NCBI GenBank assembly: GCA_015654635.1
Contig: JAATGP010000007.1
Span: 81,771-121,349, forward strand
Direction: 5' to 3'
DNA length: 39,579 nt
Origin: Alphaproteobacteria bacterium
GTDB taxonomy: Bacteria; Pseudomonadota; Alphaproteobacteria; Micropepsales; Micropepsaceae
A program made the translations under genes and the position numbers. How positions within the stretch are numbered: the stretch's first letter is position 1; every line of letters begins with the position of its first letter. Below are positions 18,891 through 27,387 of the stretch, piece after piece. A model generated the notes under the pieces. The model was not told the DNA's origin. It ran no database searches and was given only the letters and a program-made list of their open reading frames with translations.

Positions 18891-19086
18891 TGTTTACAGG
18901 ATACCTGATCGTGCGGGGCGCGGCGGACGAGCCACTATCTCATTGCTTCGATTAATATCTTAGTTGCAGCAATCAGGCCACCGGAAAGAAGGGTGGGGAT
19001 GTCAGCAGCTCGTCACATATATTAATGCGCCCCAATGGATCGCTCCGCGATCCGGGTTTGCGACCTTTGCCCGTATCGGTGGCCCG

Positions 19087-19380
19087 TCAGTTGCCCGACG
19101 AGTACCCGGAACGTGTTTTCTGCATAGCGTCTTGAGCCTCCCGGCTCTGCAGATCCCACTGCTTCTGGCTCATGCAAACATGACGATTGCCCAAGCGGGA
19201 GCCAAGCGGCGGCTCTAATACCTTGCAGACGACGGGATCGGCTGCCGGCTTATCGGCCACAGCAGCGGGCGTTGTCTGGGTATCGGATGCTGCCGGCGCG
19301 GTGGTGTCTTTGGTGTCAGCCGCAACCGCGGGCAATGTTACTGCTGCGAACAGCGCTAAAATCGTAAGATAAGTGCGCAA
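19087..19380 (-). CDS. Small secreted protein with a GSRLG/Cys motif
   Basis: This is a 97-residue protein with an N-terminal signal peptide (RTYLTILALFAAVTLPAVAA, cut after AVAA), an Ala/Thr/Asp-rich linker, and a conserved-looking C-terminal block VVCKVLEPPLGSRLGNRHVCMSQKQW. The two cysteines in that block could form a disulfide in the periplasm. Similar C-x(n)-GSRLG-x(n)-C-x(n)-W proteins of unknown role occur in Alphaproteobacteria. The start is a TTG at 19380 with AGGAG nine bases upstream; the longer frame from 19425 would place 15 residues before the signal sequence and is unlikely. It lies 48 bp downstream of ptsP. Function unknown. Confidence 0.7.
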   Translation of the reverse strand: MRTYLTILALFAAVTLPAVAADTKDTTAPAASDTQTTPAAVADKPAADPVVCKVLEPPLGSRLGNRHVCMSQKQWDLQSREAQDAMQKTRSGYSSGN

Positions 19381-19428
19381 CGAGTCTTTCTCCTGATATT
19401 GGCGATAAGACTGAGCTTGTAACAAATC

Positions 19429-21693
19429 TTATCGTAGCACAACGCCTCGCTCAGCGGCAAAAGCCGCCAGCCGGCTGCGGACGGAATGATCGGTCCGGCC
19501 GCACAACTTTTCGACGTATTGGCCGATTTCTTCGTAGTTCAAGCTTCGGATCATCATCTTGATGGGGCCGATGTGGCCGGGTGACATCGACAGCGTGCGC
19601 ACGCCCAGCCCGATTAAGGCCATGGCATCCAGGGATTTGCCGGCCATTTCGCCACACAGCGAGACCTCCCCGCCGCTCTCGGCGGCGCTTTGCACGATCT
19701 GGCGGATCATGGTGAGCGAGGCGGGGTTGAGGAAATCGTAGCGCTTGGACACCCTGGGATTGGTCCGGTCCACGGCGAATGTGAAGGAAAGCAGGTCGTT
19801 AGAGCCGATGGAGACGAAATCGGCGCAGCGCATCAGCTGGGGCAGCATGAAGGCAAGCGCGGGAACCTCCAGCATGGCGCCGACCAGAATCTGGCGCGGC
19901 TGGGCCAGCCCTAAGAGCCGGGCGCGCTCGATTTCCCGGTCTACCAGGGCGCGTGCGGCGTTGAATTCGGCCACATGGCTGATCATGGGCAGCAAAATGC
20001 GCAGAACCTTGCCCGATGAGGCCTTCAGCAGCGCCCGCACCTGGTAGCGCAGCAAAGCCGGGCGATCGAGCGCGATGCGAATGGCGCGCCAGCCCAACGC
20101 CGGATTTTCCTCCCGCTCCCAGCGGGCGTAAGGCAGCACTTTGTCCCCGCCGAGGTCCAGGGTGCGGAACACCACCGGCTTGTCGCCCGCCGCATCCAGG
20201 ATTTCGCGATAAAATGCCGCCTGGTCGGCCAGCCGCGGCATGGTTTCGCCAATCATGAATTGCAGCTCGGTGCGGAACAGGCCGATGCCGTCAGCCCCGG
20301 ATTCCGAGAGGTGCGGCATATCCAGCGCCAGTCCGGCGTTCATCATCAACCGGATGTTAACACCGTCTCTTGTCTCTGCAGGCAGATCGCGGATGGTGGC
20401 AAATTGCGCCGCCCGATGTTCCCGCATCACGCGTTTGGCTTCAAACGCATGCACGATATCGTCGCCGGGCCGCAGATGGGTCTCGCCGGACTCGCCATCC
20501 ACCACAATACGGTCACCTGCCCGCGCGGCGTCGGTAATGCCCTTCGCCGACGACACCATGGGAAGGCCCATGGCGCGGGCCACAATCGCCACATGCGAAG
20601 TCGAGGCCGCCTCTTCGAGAATCAAGCCGATCAGCCGGTCGCGCCGGTAGTCGAGCAGCTCGGCCGGCCCCATGCTGCGCGCAATGAGGACGGAATCTGA
20701 CGGCAAATCCTGTCCGCGCCGGCCGACATCGCCCACCAGATGGCGCAGCAGCCGGCGCGCCAGATCGTCAAGGTCGTGAGCCCGTTCGCGCAGGATCGGG
20801 TCCTGCATTTTGGAGACGCGCAGGCGCATTTCGTCTTGCACCCGCTCGACCGAGGCTTCGGCGGTCAGGCCGGTGCGGATGGCATCGCGCATACGCTGGC
20901 GCCAGCCCGCATCATGGGCGAAAAGCCGATAGGTCTCGATCACCTCGCGGCTTTCGCCGGTGAGGTCGAGCTCGGTCGATTCCAGCATGTGATCGACGGA
21001 TTCACGCAGCTTGCCGATGGCTTCTTCAAGACGCGCCAGTTCGATGGTGGGATCGTCGGCGATCATGCGCTCGACCTTCACGCGCGGCTCGTAAAGCGCG
21101 ACATGGCCGATGGCGACGCCTTCGGAAAGTCCCTCCGCATTGAACTTGCGCGGCCGGTCCTGGCTCAGCTCGCCTTCGTCGAGTTCGGAGACGTTGAACA
21201 GCACCCCCTGCGCCACCACTTCGGCCAGCACCATGGCGACGGTTTGCAGCGCCTCCACCTCTTCCTCGGCATAGGTGCGCGAAGCCCGGTTTTGCACGGT
21301 CAGAACGCCGAACACTTGCCCCCCGCGCACAATCGGCACACCGAGAAAGGCGTGATAGGGGTCTTCGCCGGTTTCCGGGCGATAGGAGAATTTGGGGTGG
21401 TTCGGTGCGTCGCTGAGGTTAACCGGCTCGCCCGCATCGGCGACAAGGCCCACAAGGCCCTCACCCGCTTTCATGCGCGTGCGATGCACGGCGGCGGGGT
21501 TCAAACCTTCGGTGGCAAAAAGCTCCAGCGCCTTGCCCGCGCGGCGCAGATAGATCGAACAGACCTCGGCCACCATGTTGGCGGCGATAATCGTGACGAG
21601 CTTGTCGAGACGCATCTGCGCGCTCGTGTTCTCAGCCATGATCTCACGCAAACGCCGCAGCAGCGTCCTGGGGCCGCTCGCTACGGGAGGCAT
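19429..21693 (-). CDS. ptsP: Phosphoenolpyruvate-protein phosphotransferase PtsP (EI-Ntr)
   Basis: This 754-residue protein is enzyme I of the nitrogen PTS. It takes phosphate from PEP and passes it to NPr, linking nitrogen and potassium state to regulation. An N-terminal GAF domain (about 25-165; RMKAGEGLVGLVADAGEPV) is followed by the HPr-binding region and the phospho-histidine swivel domain with EEAASTSHVAIVARAMGLP, where H367 is the active-site residue. The PEP-binding barrel has GIGLFRTELQFM, FRTLDLGGDK and SLCGEMAG near the C-terminus. It starts 15 bp after the lysC stop codon, the usual lysC-ptsP order in Alphaproteobacteria. No carbohydrate PTS components are seen nearby. Confidence 0.97.
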   Translation of the reverse strand: MPPVASGPRTLLRRLREIMAENTSAQMRLDKLVTIIAANMVAEVCSIYLRRAGKALELFATEGLNPAAVHRTRMKAGEGLVGLVADAGEPVNLSDAPNHPKFSYRPETGEDPYHAFLGVPIVRGGQVFGVLTVQNRASRTYAEEEVEALQTVAMVLAEVVAQGVLFNVSELDEGELSQDRPRKFNAEGLSEGVAIGHVALYEPRVKVERMIADDPTIELARLEEAIGKLRESVDHMLESTELDLTGESREVIETYRLFAHDAGWRQRMRDAIRTGLTAEASVERVQDEMRLRVSKMQDPILRERAHDLDDLARRLLRHLVGDVGRRGQDLPSDSVLIARSMGPAELLDYRRDRLIGLILEEAASTSHVAIVARAMGLPMVSSAKGITDAARAGDRIVVDGESGETHLRPGDDIVHAFEAKRVMREHRAAQFATIRDLPAETRDGVNIRLMMNAGLALDMPHLSESGADGIGLFRTELQFMIGETMPRLADQAAFYREILDAAGDKPVVFRTLDLGGDKVLPYARWEREENPALGWRAIRIALDRPALLRYQVRALLKASSGKVLRILLPMISHVAEFNAARALVDREIERARLLGLAQPRQILVGAMLEVPALAFMLPQLMRCADFVSIGSNDLLSFTFAVDRTNPRVSKRYDFLNPASLTMIRQIVQSAAESGGEVSLCGEMAGKSLDAMALIGLGVRTLSMSPGHIGPIKMMIRSLNYEEIGQYVEKLCGRTDHSVRSRLAAFAAERGVVLR

Positions 21694-21708
21694 GTCAGCA
21701 TCCTCCCA

Positions 21709-22932
21709 TCAAGCCACATCCAGCTCGTAAGCCGAGTGGAGCGCGCGCACGGCAAGCTCGACATATTCCTCGGCGATAAGGACACTGACTTTGATTTCCG
21801 ACGTGGAAATCACCGAGATATTGATGCCCTTCTCCGACAACGTGCGGAACATGGTCTGCGCCACGCCGGGATGGGTACGCATGCCGATGCCGATGATGGA
21901 AATCTTGGCGACATTGGCATCGGAGGTGATCTCGCGATAGCCGATGGCGGGGGCGGCCTCCTCCAACGCCTTCAGAGCGCGCGGCAATTCGGTGCGCGGG
22001 CAGGTGAAGGTGAGGTCGGTGCGTTTTCCGTCTTCGGAAATGTTCTGCACGATCATGTCGACATTGATGCCGGCATTGGCCAGCGGCCCGAAGATTGCCG
22101 CTGCAATGCCGGGATGATCCGGAATCTTCATCAGCGAGATTTTGGCTTCGTCGCGCGAATAGGCGATGCCAGTGACCGGTTTCTTTTCCACGATGTCTTC
22201 CTCGTCGCACAGAAGCGTGCCGCCCGCGTCGGGATCGAAGGTCGAAAGAACCCGGACAGGCACGCGATGTTGCATAGCGATTTCCACCGAGCGCGTCTGC
22301 AAGACTTTGGCCCCCAGCGACGCCATTTCGAGCATTTCCTCGAAGGCGATTTTTTCCATCCGGCGCGCTTTGGAGGCGATCCTGGGATCGGTGGTGTAGA
22401 CGCCATCCACGTCGGTGTAGATATCGCAGCGGTCAGCCTTCATGGCCGCTGCTACGGCTACTGCGCTGGTATCCGAGCCGCCGCGGCCCAGGGTCGAGAC
22501 CCGATTGTCCTCGGCCACGCCCTGAAAGCCTGCCACCACGGCCACCTTGCCGGAGGCAAGGCAGGCATCGAGATTTTCCGGCGGGATGTCCTCGATCCGC
22601 GCCGAGGCGTGCATGGCGGAAGTCTGAATGGGAATCTGCCAGCCCAAAAACGACCGCGCCGGAATGCCGATGGCGCCCAGCGCCAGCGCCAAGAGGCCGC
22701 ATGTCACCTGCTCGCCCGCGGCAACCACGGTATCGTATTCCCTGGGATCGTAATGGGGGGATAGCGCGTTGATGTAACCGACCAGCTTGTTGGTTTCGCC
22801 GGACATGGCCGAAACCACCACGGCGACCTGATGGCCGCGGTCGACCTCTTTTTTGACCAGCTGGGCCACATTGCGGATGCGATCGAGGTCGGCAACCGAG
22901 GTACCGCCGAATTTCATCGCAATCTTCGCCAT
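21709..22932 (-). CDS. lysC: Aspartate kinase
   Basis: LysC catalyses the first step of the Lys/Thr/Met/diaminopimelate pathway, the phosphorylation of aspartate. This is a 407-residue enzyme with KFGGTSVAD at residues 8-16, [17 protein letters not shown] in the kinase domain and two C-terminal ACT domains (about 265-400; [21 protein letters not shown] and [20 protein letters not shown]). These bind the feedback inhibitors lysine or threonine. I chose the ATG at 22932 ([10 protein letters not shown]) by family length; an in-frame ATG at 22968 would add 12 residues ([12 protein letters not shown]). It is divergent from ubiG and upstream of ptsP. Confidence 0.97.
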   Translation of the reverse strand: MAKIAMKFGGTSVADLDRIRNVAQLVKKEVDRGHQVAVVVSAMSGETNKLVGYINALSPHYDPREYDTVVAAGEQVTCGLLALALGAIGIPARSFLGWQIPIQTSAMHASARIEDIPPENLDACLASGKVAVVAGFQGVAEDNRVSTLGRGGSDTSAVAVAAAMKADRCDIYTDVDGVYTTDPRIASKARRMEKIAFEEMLEMASLGAKVLQTRSVEIAMQHRVPVRVLSTFDPDAGGTLLCDEEDIVEKKPVTGIAYSRDEAKISLMKIPDHPGIAAAIFGPLANAGINVDMIVQNISEDGKRTDLTFTCPRTELPRALKALEEAAPAIGYREITSDANVAKISIIGIGMRTHPGVAQTMFRTLSEKGINISVISTSEIKVSVLIAEEYVELAVRALHSAYELDVA

Positions 22933-23044
22933 GGCCCTGCCTGTCTCACGAACTGTTTGTTGCGTCATACATAACGGCCTGTTTGGGCAGGCTCAACCCG
23001 CTCGTCATCTCCCTAACTGCCAAGAGGTGCGATATAAGGCGCCC

Positions 23045-23782
23045 ATGAGCAAAACAGACGCCCCCGCATCCATCGATCCGTCCGAAGTCGCCAAATTCTC
23101 CGCCATGGCCGCGGAATGGTGGGACCCGCAAGGCAAATTCGCCCCGCTGCACAAATTCAACCCAGTTCGCTTAAGTTTTATTCGCCAGACCGTGGCGGCG
23201 CATCATGGGCGCGAGGGGCTAAAGCCGTTTGAGGGGCTCAGCCTGCTCGATATCGGCTGCGGCGGCGGGCTCTTATCGGAGCCCATGGCGCGGCTGGGCT
23301 TTGGCGTGACCGGAGTCGATGCCTCGGAAAAAAACATCAAAACCGCCATGACCCATGCCGCCGCACAAGGGCTTGGCATCGATTATCGCGCTGGCAGCGC
23401 CGAATCACTGGTCGAGATCGGCGCCGCCTTCGACGTGGTACTGAACATGGAGGTGGTCGAACACGTCGCTGACCTGCCCGCCTATTTGGACGCCTGTGCC
23501 AAGTTGGTGAAGCCCGGCGGGCTGATGATCGTCGCCACCTTGAACAAGACCCTGAAGTCACTGGCCCTGGCCAAAATCGGCGCCGAATACGTCCTGCGCT
23601 GGCTCCCCCCCGGCACCCACGACTGGAACCGCTTCATCCCGCCTGCCCGCCTGAAATCGCTTCTGACTGCCACCGGCCTGAATGTGCTCTCCACCCAAGG
23701 CGTCAGCTTCGATCCGCTGAATTGGAACTGGCGCCTCTCAACCGACACCGATGTGAACTACATGGTGGTGGCGGGAAAGTAG
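23045..23782 (+). CDS. ubiG: Ubiquinone biosynthesis O-methyltransferase
   Basis: UbiG carries out both O-methylations in ubiquinone synthesis using SAM. This 245-residue protein has a typical N-terminus ([33 protein letters not shown]), SAM motif [20 protein letters not shown] near residue 75, and [13 protein letters not shown]. The C-terminal [10 protein letters not shown] is diagnostic. The start is the ATG at 23045 (MSKTDAPAS); the frame is open upstream into the lysC promoter region but without family support. The divergent arrangement with lysC is common in Alphaproteobacteria. Confidence 0.97.
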   Translation: MSKTDAPASIDPSEVAKFSAMAAEWWDPQGKFAPLHKFNPVRLSFIRQTVAAHHGREGLKPFEGLSLLDIGCGGGLLSEPMARLGFGVTGVDASEKNIKTAMTHAAAQGLGIDYRAGSAESLVEIGAAFDVVLNMEVVEHVADLPAYLDACAKLVKPGGLMIVATLNKTLKSLALAKIGAEYVLRWLPPGTHDWNRFIPPARLKSLLTATGLNVLSTQGVSFDPLNWNWRLSTDTDVNYMVVAGK

Positions 23783-23807
23783 AACTCAGAGAAGTGGGGA
23801 CTGAACA

Positions 23808-24179
23808 ATGAAACTGAGTCAACTGATCGAACAGACGTTGTGCGAAATTGCTTCCGGCATAGATGCTGCCAAGGAGAAGACCCGTGAACTGGATCTGATG
23901 GTTATTGCGCCCAACAGAATTGATGACCAATTGGTCGCCGAAATGACGTATGTTGAATTTGATATATCCGTGATTGTAGAAGAATCTGACGCCCAAACAT
24001 CTTCAAAGGAGAGGGGGTTGGGTGGCGAGTTACGTGTTCTATCTGTCGGTATAAACGGAAAGACTCGTCATGACCGAGGCGATAGTCAGAGTTCTTCCTC
24101 AAAGGCTTCGCATCGAATTATGTTCAAAGTTCCGGTCAGTTTGAGTTCTCGCTACTTAGAGCGTCGTGGCCGCCCTTGA
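23808..24179 (+). CDS. Small hypothetical protein, visibly lower GC
   Basis: This 123-residue protein starts with an amphipathic helix (MKLSQLIEQTLCEIASGIDAAKEKT) and ends with a strand-rich part (AEMTYVEFDISVIVEE, GGELRVLSVGIN, HRIMFKVPVSLSSRYLE). This layout resembles small orphan proteins of the 'trypsin-co-occurring' (Trypco2-like) kind that are scattered in bacterial accessory regions, but I cannot confirm the family. GGGGA lies just before the ATG. Base composition and codon use are more AT-rich than in ubiG or the DUF1178 genes on either side, which suggests horizontal arrival. It follows ubiG by 25 bp on the same strand, so it may ride on the ubiG transcript. Function unknown. Confidence 0.62.
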   Translation: MKLSQLIEQTLCEIASGIDAAKEKTRELDLMVIAPNRIDDQLVAEMTYVEFDISVIVEESDAQTSSKERGLGGELRVLSVGINGKTRHDRGDSQSSSSKASHRIMFKVPVSLSSRYLERRGRP

Positions 24180-24345
24180 GGCGACCGTCCAGTCGCCGAG
24201 CATCCGCAATGGGGAAAAGACGCTGAATAGCCGAGGCGAGCCCGGCCATGACAATTTCGGAATATTGGAATCGTACTTTTTACGGTGCAGCGGACGCTTG
24301 ATAGTGCCCCCCCTAGCCCTCCCCCCCGAAATGGGGCGATGGTAT

Positions 24346-24744
24346 TTATCGCTGATACGGTCTGTCCGTATACTGACGCCTCGACACCAGTGCGTGGGGA
24401 ACGCAGAATTTCTCGGGGCCTGTGGTGATGCTGCGCGGTACATTCACCATCACCAAATCGGCGCGGGTTTGAGCGCAGGCGGCTTCTGCCGCGCCGGCAT
24501 AATGGATGATCCGCACCGTATAATTCGGGCATATATCGCTACAGCGCACATCGACGATGACCGGAAGCCCCTTATGGATTCCGAGGATGCGATCGACGGG
24601 CGCCTCTTTCGCCGCGAACACCGCGTTGGCACGGGCGACCAGATCGTTATCGCTTAAGATATCATTGGCCGCCACGGCTGGCACCACGGCAACGAACAGA
24701 CCCAGCAGGGCTGCGCACAACGGTAAGGAAGAACAAAGACCCAT
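24346..24744 (-). CDS. Small secreted protein of unknown function
   Basis: The 132-residue protein has a signal peptide (MGLCSSLPLCAALLGLFVAVVPAVAA, likely cut after AVAA). The mature part begins NDILSDNDLVARANAVFAAK and contains PVIVDVRCSDICPNYTVRIIHY, with further cysteines near 90 and 114. The four mature cysteines suggest disulfides in the periplasm. The ATG at 24744 follows GAGG by about six bases. It begins 8 bases after the stop codon of the DUF1178 gene and so belongs to that operon. The open frame continues upstream to 25149, but that part is only the shadow of DUF1178. Function not recognised. Confidence 0.68.
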   Translation of the reverse strand: MGLCSSLPLCAALLGLFVAVVPAVAANDILSDNDLVARANAVFAAKEAPVDRILGIHKGLPVIVDVRCSDICPNYTVRIIHYAGAAEAACAQTRADLVMVNVPRSITTGPEKFCVPHALVSRRQYTDRPYQR

Positions 24745-24752
24745 AGGCCGCC

Positions 24753-25169
24753 TCAATTGGCTTCTTCGTCGAGGTCGGGCGGCAGGGCGGCGATGTCGAT
24801 GCCCTCCTCCACCAATTCCGTAGCTTCTTCCAGCGTGGTCTCGCCATAGATGTGGCGCGGATCGGCTTCGCCGTAATGGATTTTGCGGGCCTCTTCGGGA
24901 AATTCCTTGCCGACATAATCGGCGTTCTTTTCCACATATTTGCGCATGCCGGTCATGAACTGACGCATCTTCTTCAACTCGTCGGCTTGCAGCGCGCCCT
25001 TCTTGGTCCCGGCGACAGCGGGCGCCATCGGCGCCTTGATAATCGTTGTCGAGGAGCACATCGGACAAACCAGTTTGCCGGTCGCAGCTTGGTCGTCGAA
25101 GGCCGTGCTGGAGGCGAACCAGCCTTCGAAGGCGTGCTCGTTCTGGCATTTCAGCGTGTAGACAATCAC
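24753..25169 (-). CDS. DUF1178 family protein (zinc-ribbon-like)
   Basis: DUF1178 proteins are small, mostly alpha/betaproteobacterial proteins usually found next to a nitrilase-family amidase, as here. This one has 138 residues. The N-terminal motif IVYTLKCQNEHAFEGWFAS and LVCPMCSSTTIIKAPMAP supply cysteines that could bind zinc (C8, C35 and C38). A helical C-terminus follows (RQFMTGMRKYVEKNADYVG, KIHYGEADPRHIYGETTLEEA). The start is the GTG at 25169, with AAGGA eight bases upstream; the longer frame to 25346 is not supported. A second, shorter copy lies immediately upstream. Biochemical role unknown. Confidence 0.85.
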   Translation of the reverse strand: MIVYTLKCQNEHAFEGWFASSTAFDDQAATGKLVCPMCSSTTIIKAPMAPAVAGTKKGALQADELKKMRQFMTGMRKYVEKNADYVGKEFPEEARKIHYGEADPRHIYGETTLEEATELVEEGIDIAALPPDLDEEAN

Positions 25170-25191
25170 GGATTTATCCTTGCGACTGCCA

Positions 25192-25443
25192 TCATCGCGG
25201 CATGCAGCCCCCGCCGCAAGCCTGGGCGCAAGGCGGTGCCTCGGCCATGGATTGGCAGCGGTCGTATTGGCTTTCTTTACTGCCGGAGACCGATGGCGCC
25301 ATCGGCGCTTTTTCGATCCTGGTGGAATCGCATTCCGGGCAGGCAAGCTTGCCGGTCGCCGTCAGGTCGTCGAAGGCGGCCATCGAGGTGAACCACTCCT
25401 CAAAGCCGTGGTTGTTCTCGCATTTCAGAGTGTAGACGATCAT
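25192..25443 (-). CDS. Short DUF1178 paralog with a cysteine-rich tail
   Basis: The first 55 or so of its 83 residues closely match the N-terminus of the neighbouring DUF1178 protein (IVYTLKCENNHGFEEWF, GKLACPECDSTRIEKAPMAP), so it keeps the zinc-ribbon-like CxxC. The helical half of DUF1178 is missing. In its place is a short tail with several cysteines (DRCQSMAEAPPCAQACGGGC), resembling the FmdB-type small zinc-ribbon proteins. The ATG at 25443 is preceded by TAAGGAT and begins 3 bases after the amidase stop codon. It may be a functional small protein or the remnant of a duplicated DUF1178 gene; the clean start and stop favour the former. FmdB-like annotation is a guess. Confidence 0.68.
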   Translation of the reverse strand: MIVYTLKCENNHGFEEWFTSMAAFDDLTATGKLACPECDSTRIEKAPMAPSVSGSKESQYDRCQSMAEAPPCAQACGGGCMPR

Positions 25444-25446
25444 AGG

Positions 25447-26325
25447 CTAATCCTTAGGCGGCAACTCTTCCGCGGATTGGCGGCGTTCCGCAAGGGTAGC
25501 ATCGTTTTTTATGGAAAAACGGCGGCCATGCAGCAGGCTGGGAATTTGTGCCCGCGCCGCCCGCGATTGTTCTGGGTCAATCTCCGCCAGGATCACGCCA
25601 GGCGCGGTGCCGCCATCCGCCAAAATCTCACCCCAGGGCGAAATGATCAGCGAATGGCCAAAAGTGCGCCGCCCGCCGGTATGGGTGCCGGTTTGCGCTG
25701 GAGCGACAACAAAAGCCCCATTTTCAATAGCGCGCGCCCGCAGCAGCACCTCCCAATGGGCCTTACCGGTGGTTTCGGTGAAGGCGGCGGGAACAGTAAA
25801 CAGAAAGGCGTCCCGTTCCGCCAAGGCCCGGTAGAGTTGCGCAAAGCGCACATCGTAGCAGACCGAAAGCCCGATCCGGCCTGCCGGAATATCGGCAATC
25901 ACCGCAACATTGCCGCCCGCTACCGTGTCGGATTCGCGATAGCTTTCGCCATCTGGCAAGGCGACGTCGAAGAGGTGGATCTTGTCATAGCGGGCCGCAA
26001 CAGTGCCCGTGGGATCGATCAAGAAAGAGCGATTGGCGGTTTTGTGTTCGTTGATCTTGATGGCGAGCGAGCCGATCAGCAGCCAGATACCAAGCTCCGC
26101 GGCCAAGGCCGTGAACACGGGCAGCGCCGGATCGTCCTCTTCGGCAAAGCTTTTCTCCAGCTTGGCGCCGCCATTGGCCGCCATCAGCGTGGTATTCTCC
26201 GGTGTAGCGATAAAACTCGCGCCCTTGGCAGCCGCCTCGCGGATCAGACCTGTGGCGGCGCGGATATTCTGCGCCACATCATCGCCGGTGTTGAGCTGGA
26301 CGCAGGCCGCACGGAAAGCGCTCAT
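25447..26325 (-). CDS. Carbon-nitrogen hydrolase (Nit1/omega-amidase type)
   Basis: This nitrilase-superfamily amidase has 292 residues and the full catalytic triad: E43 in ATPENTTLM, K115 in RYDKIHLFDV and C156 in LSVCYDVRF. It is closest in style to the Nit1/NLP branch, whose members hydrolyse deaminated glutathione or 2-oxoglutaramate/2-oxosuccinamate as metabolite repair enzymes. The grxC start region overlaps its own start by four bases on the same strand (ATGA at 26322-26325), so it is coupled to glutaredoxin. That context fits glutathione repair. The DUF1178 genes follow within a few bases. Confidence 0.92.
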   Translation of the reverse strand: MSAFRAACVQLNTGDDVAQNIRAATGLIREAAAKGASFIATPENTTLMAANGGAKLEKSFAEEDDPALPVFTALAAELGIWLLIGSLAIKINEHKTANRSFLIDPTGTVAARYDKIHLFDVALPDGESYRESDTVAGGNVAVIADIPAGRIGLSVCYDVRFAQLYRALAERDAFLFTVPAAFTETTGKAHWEVLLRARAIENGAFVVAPAQTGTHTGGRRTFGHSLIISPWGEILADGGTAPGVILAEIDPEQSRAARAQIPSLLHGRRFSIKNDATLAERRQSAEELPPKD

Positions 26326-26579
26326 TCGGCAGCCAGCAGCGGATCAAGTTCTCCAGCTTCCTCGAGTGCCACGAGATCGTCGCTGCCGCCAATGTGGCGC
26401 TCGCCGAAGAAAATCTGCGGCACCGTGCGCCGTCCTGAGCGCTGCCACATCTCCTTGCGGGCGGTGGCGTCCATGTAGACATCGATCTCCTCGAAAGCGG
26501 CACCTTTCTTGGTCAAAAGGGCCTTGGCTCTGGCACAATAGGGGCAGATCGGGGTGGTGTAGATGCGAATGTTTGGCAT
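26322..26579 (-). CDS. grxC: Glutaredoxin 3
   Basis: This dithiol glutaredoxin (85 residues) reduces disulfides with glutathione in the cytoplasm. The redox motif CPYC is at residues 12-15 (TTPICPYCARAKALL). RTVPQIFF holds the cis-proline and HIGGSDDL the glutathione-contacting GG. Its stop codon overlaps the amidase start codon. It is 23 bp downstream of comF. Confidence 0.97.
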   Translation of the reverse strand: MPNIRIYTTPICPYCARAKALLTKKGAAFEEIDVYMDATARKEMWQRSGRRTVPQIFFGERHIGGSDDLVALEEAGELDPLLAAE

Positions 26580-26602
26580 GGCGATCCTGTCTATAGCGCT
26601 TC

Positions 26603-27370
26603 TTATATAGGGTGGGATAGCGGGCGAACAACGCGCGCCAAAGCCAGGACGAATACAGAGGCAGCGCCTGCCCGTTTCAGGGCTCTGGCGCAGGCGTTGG
26701 CGGTCGCCCCGGTGGTCAGCACGTCGTCAATAAGAAGGATGTGGCGCCCGGTCACGGTGGCCTTCTGGCTGGGAGGCACCGCAAAGGCCCCGCGCACATT
26801 GCGCCGCCGCGCCTCGGCGGAGGGCATGGCGCCTTGGCTGGGCGTGGCTTTGCGCCGGATCAGGACGGCTGGCGCCGCCGGGACCGCCGTCAGGCGTGAC
26901 AGTGCCCGCGCCAGCTCCGCGGCTTGGTTGTAGCGCCGTTTCCATAAGCGCCAGCGGTGTAGCGGCACCGGCACGATCAATTCGGCACGGCGCAGCCTTT
27001 CGCCGCCGCAACGCTCCAGCCAGCGGCCAAAACCGGGAACCAGATCCAGCCGGTCGGCATGTTTCAGCGCCAGCACCGGCTTTTTGCTGAGATCGTCGTA
27101 GGTCACGATCGCACGCGCCCAATCGAACACCGGCGGCTGCGCTAGGCAGGTGCCGCACAGCGTATCCGGGCCCGCATCGACCTCGAAGGGCAAGCCGCAA
27201 GCCGCACAGACAGGACCGTCGATAAAATGCAGCGCCCCCCAACAGCCGGGGCAAAGGCTGCCGGGTTCGCTGACCGGCTCGCGGCAAAGCAGGCACAAAG
27301 GCGGATAGACGAGATCGACCGTCCAGCGCCCAATCTGCCCAACCAATTGCTTGCCGAAGCCCCGCCCCAT
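26603..27370 (-). CDS. ComF-family phosphoribosyltransferase-like protein
   Basis: The 255-residue protein has an N-terminal double zinc ribbon (CLLCREPVSEPGSLCPGC, CAACGLPF and CGTC) and a C-terminal type I phosphoribosyltransferase-like domain with HILLIDDVLTTGATANACARAL near residue 215. ComF homologs are needed for DNA uptake during natural transformation in some bacteria, but many hosts of this gene are not known to be competent. It heads the comF-grxC-amidase-DUF1178 group and is divergent from the methyltransferase-like gene across only 17 bp, so their promoters must overlap the coding ends. Confidence 0.93.
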   Translation of the reverse strand: MGRGFGKQLVGQIGRWTVDLVYPPLCLLCREPVSEPGSLCPGCWGALHFIDGPVCAACGLPFEVDAGPDTLCGTCLAQPPVFDWARAIVTYDDLSKKPVLALKHADRLDLVPGFGRWLERCGGERLRRAELIVPVPLHRWRLWKRRYNQAAELARALSRLTAVPAAPAVLIRRKATPSQGAMPSAEARRRNVRGAFAVPPSQKATVTGRHILLIDDVLTTGATANACARALKRAGAASVFVLALARVVRPLSHPI

Positions 27371-27387
27371 TCTGCTAGTTTAGCGCC

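Noticed and set aside
20740..22764. 674-residue open frame on the plus strand, antisense to ptsP and lysC
   Set aside because: It runs across two well-supported genes and their junction, is rich in His/Arg/Gly as shadow frames are, and has no family motif.
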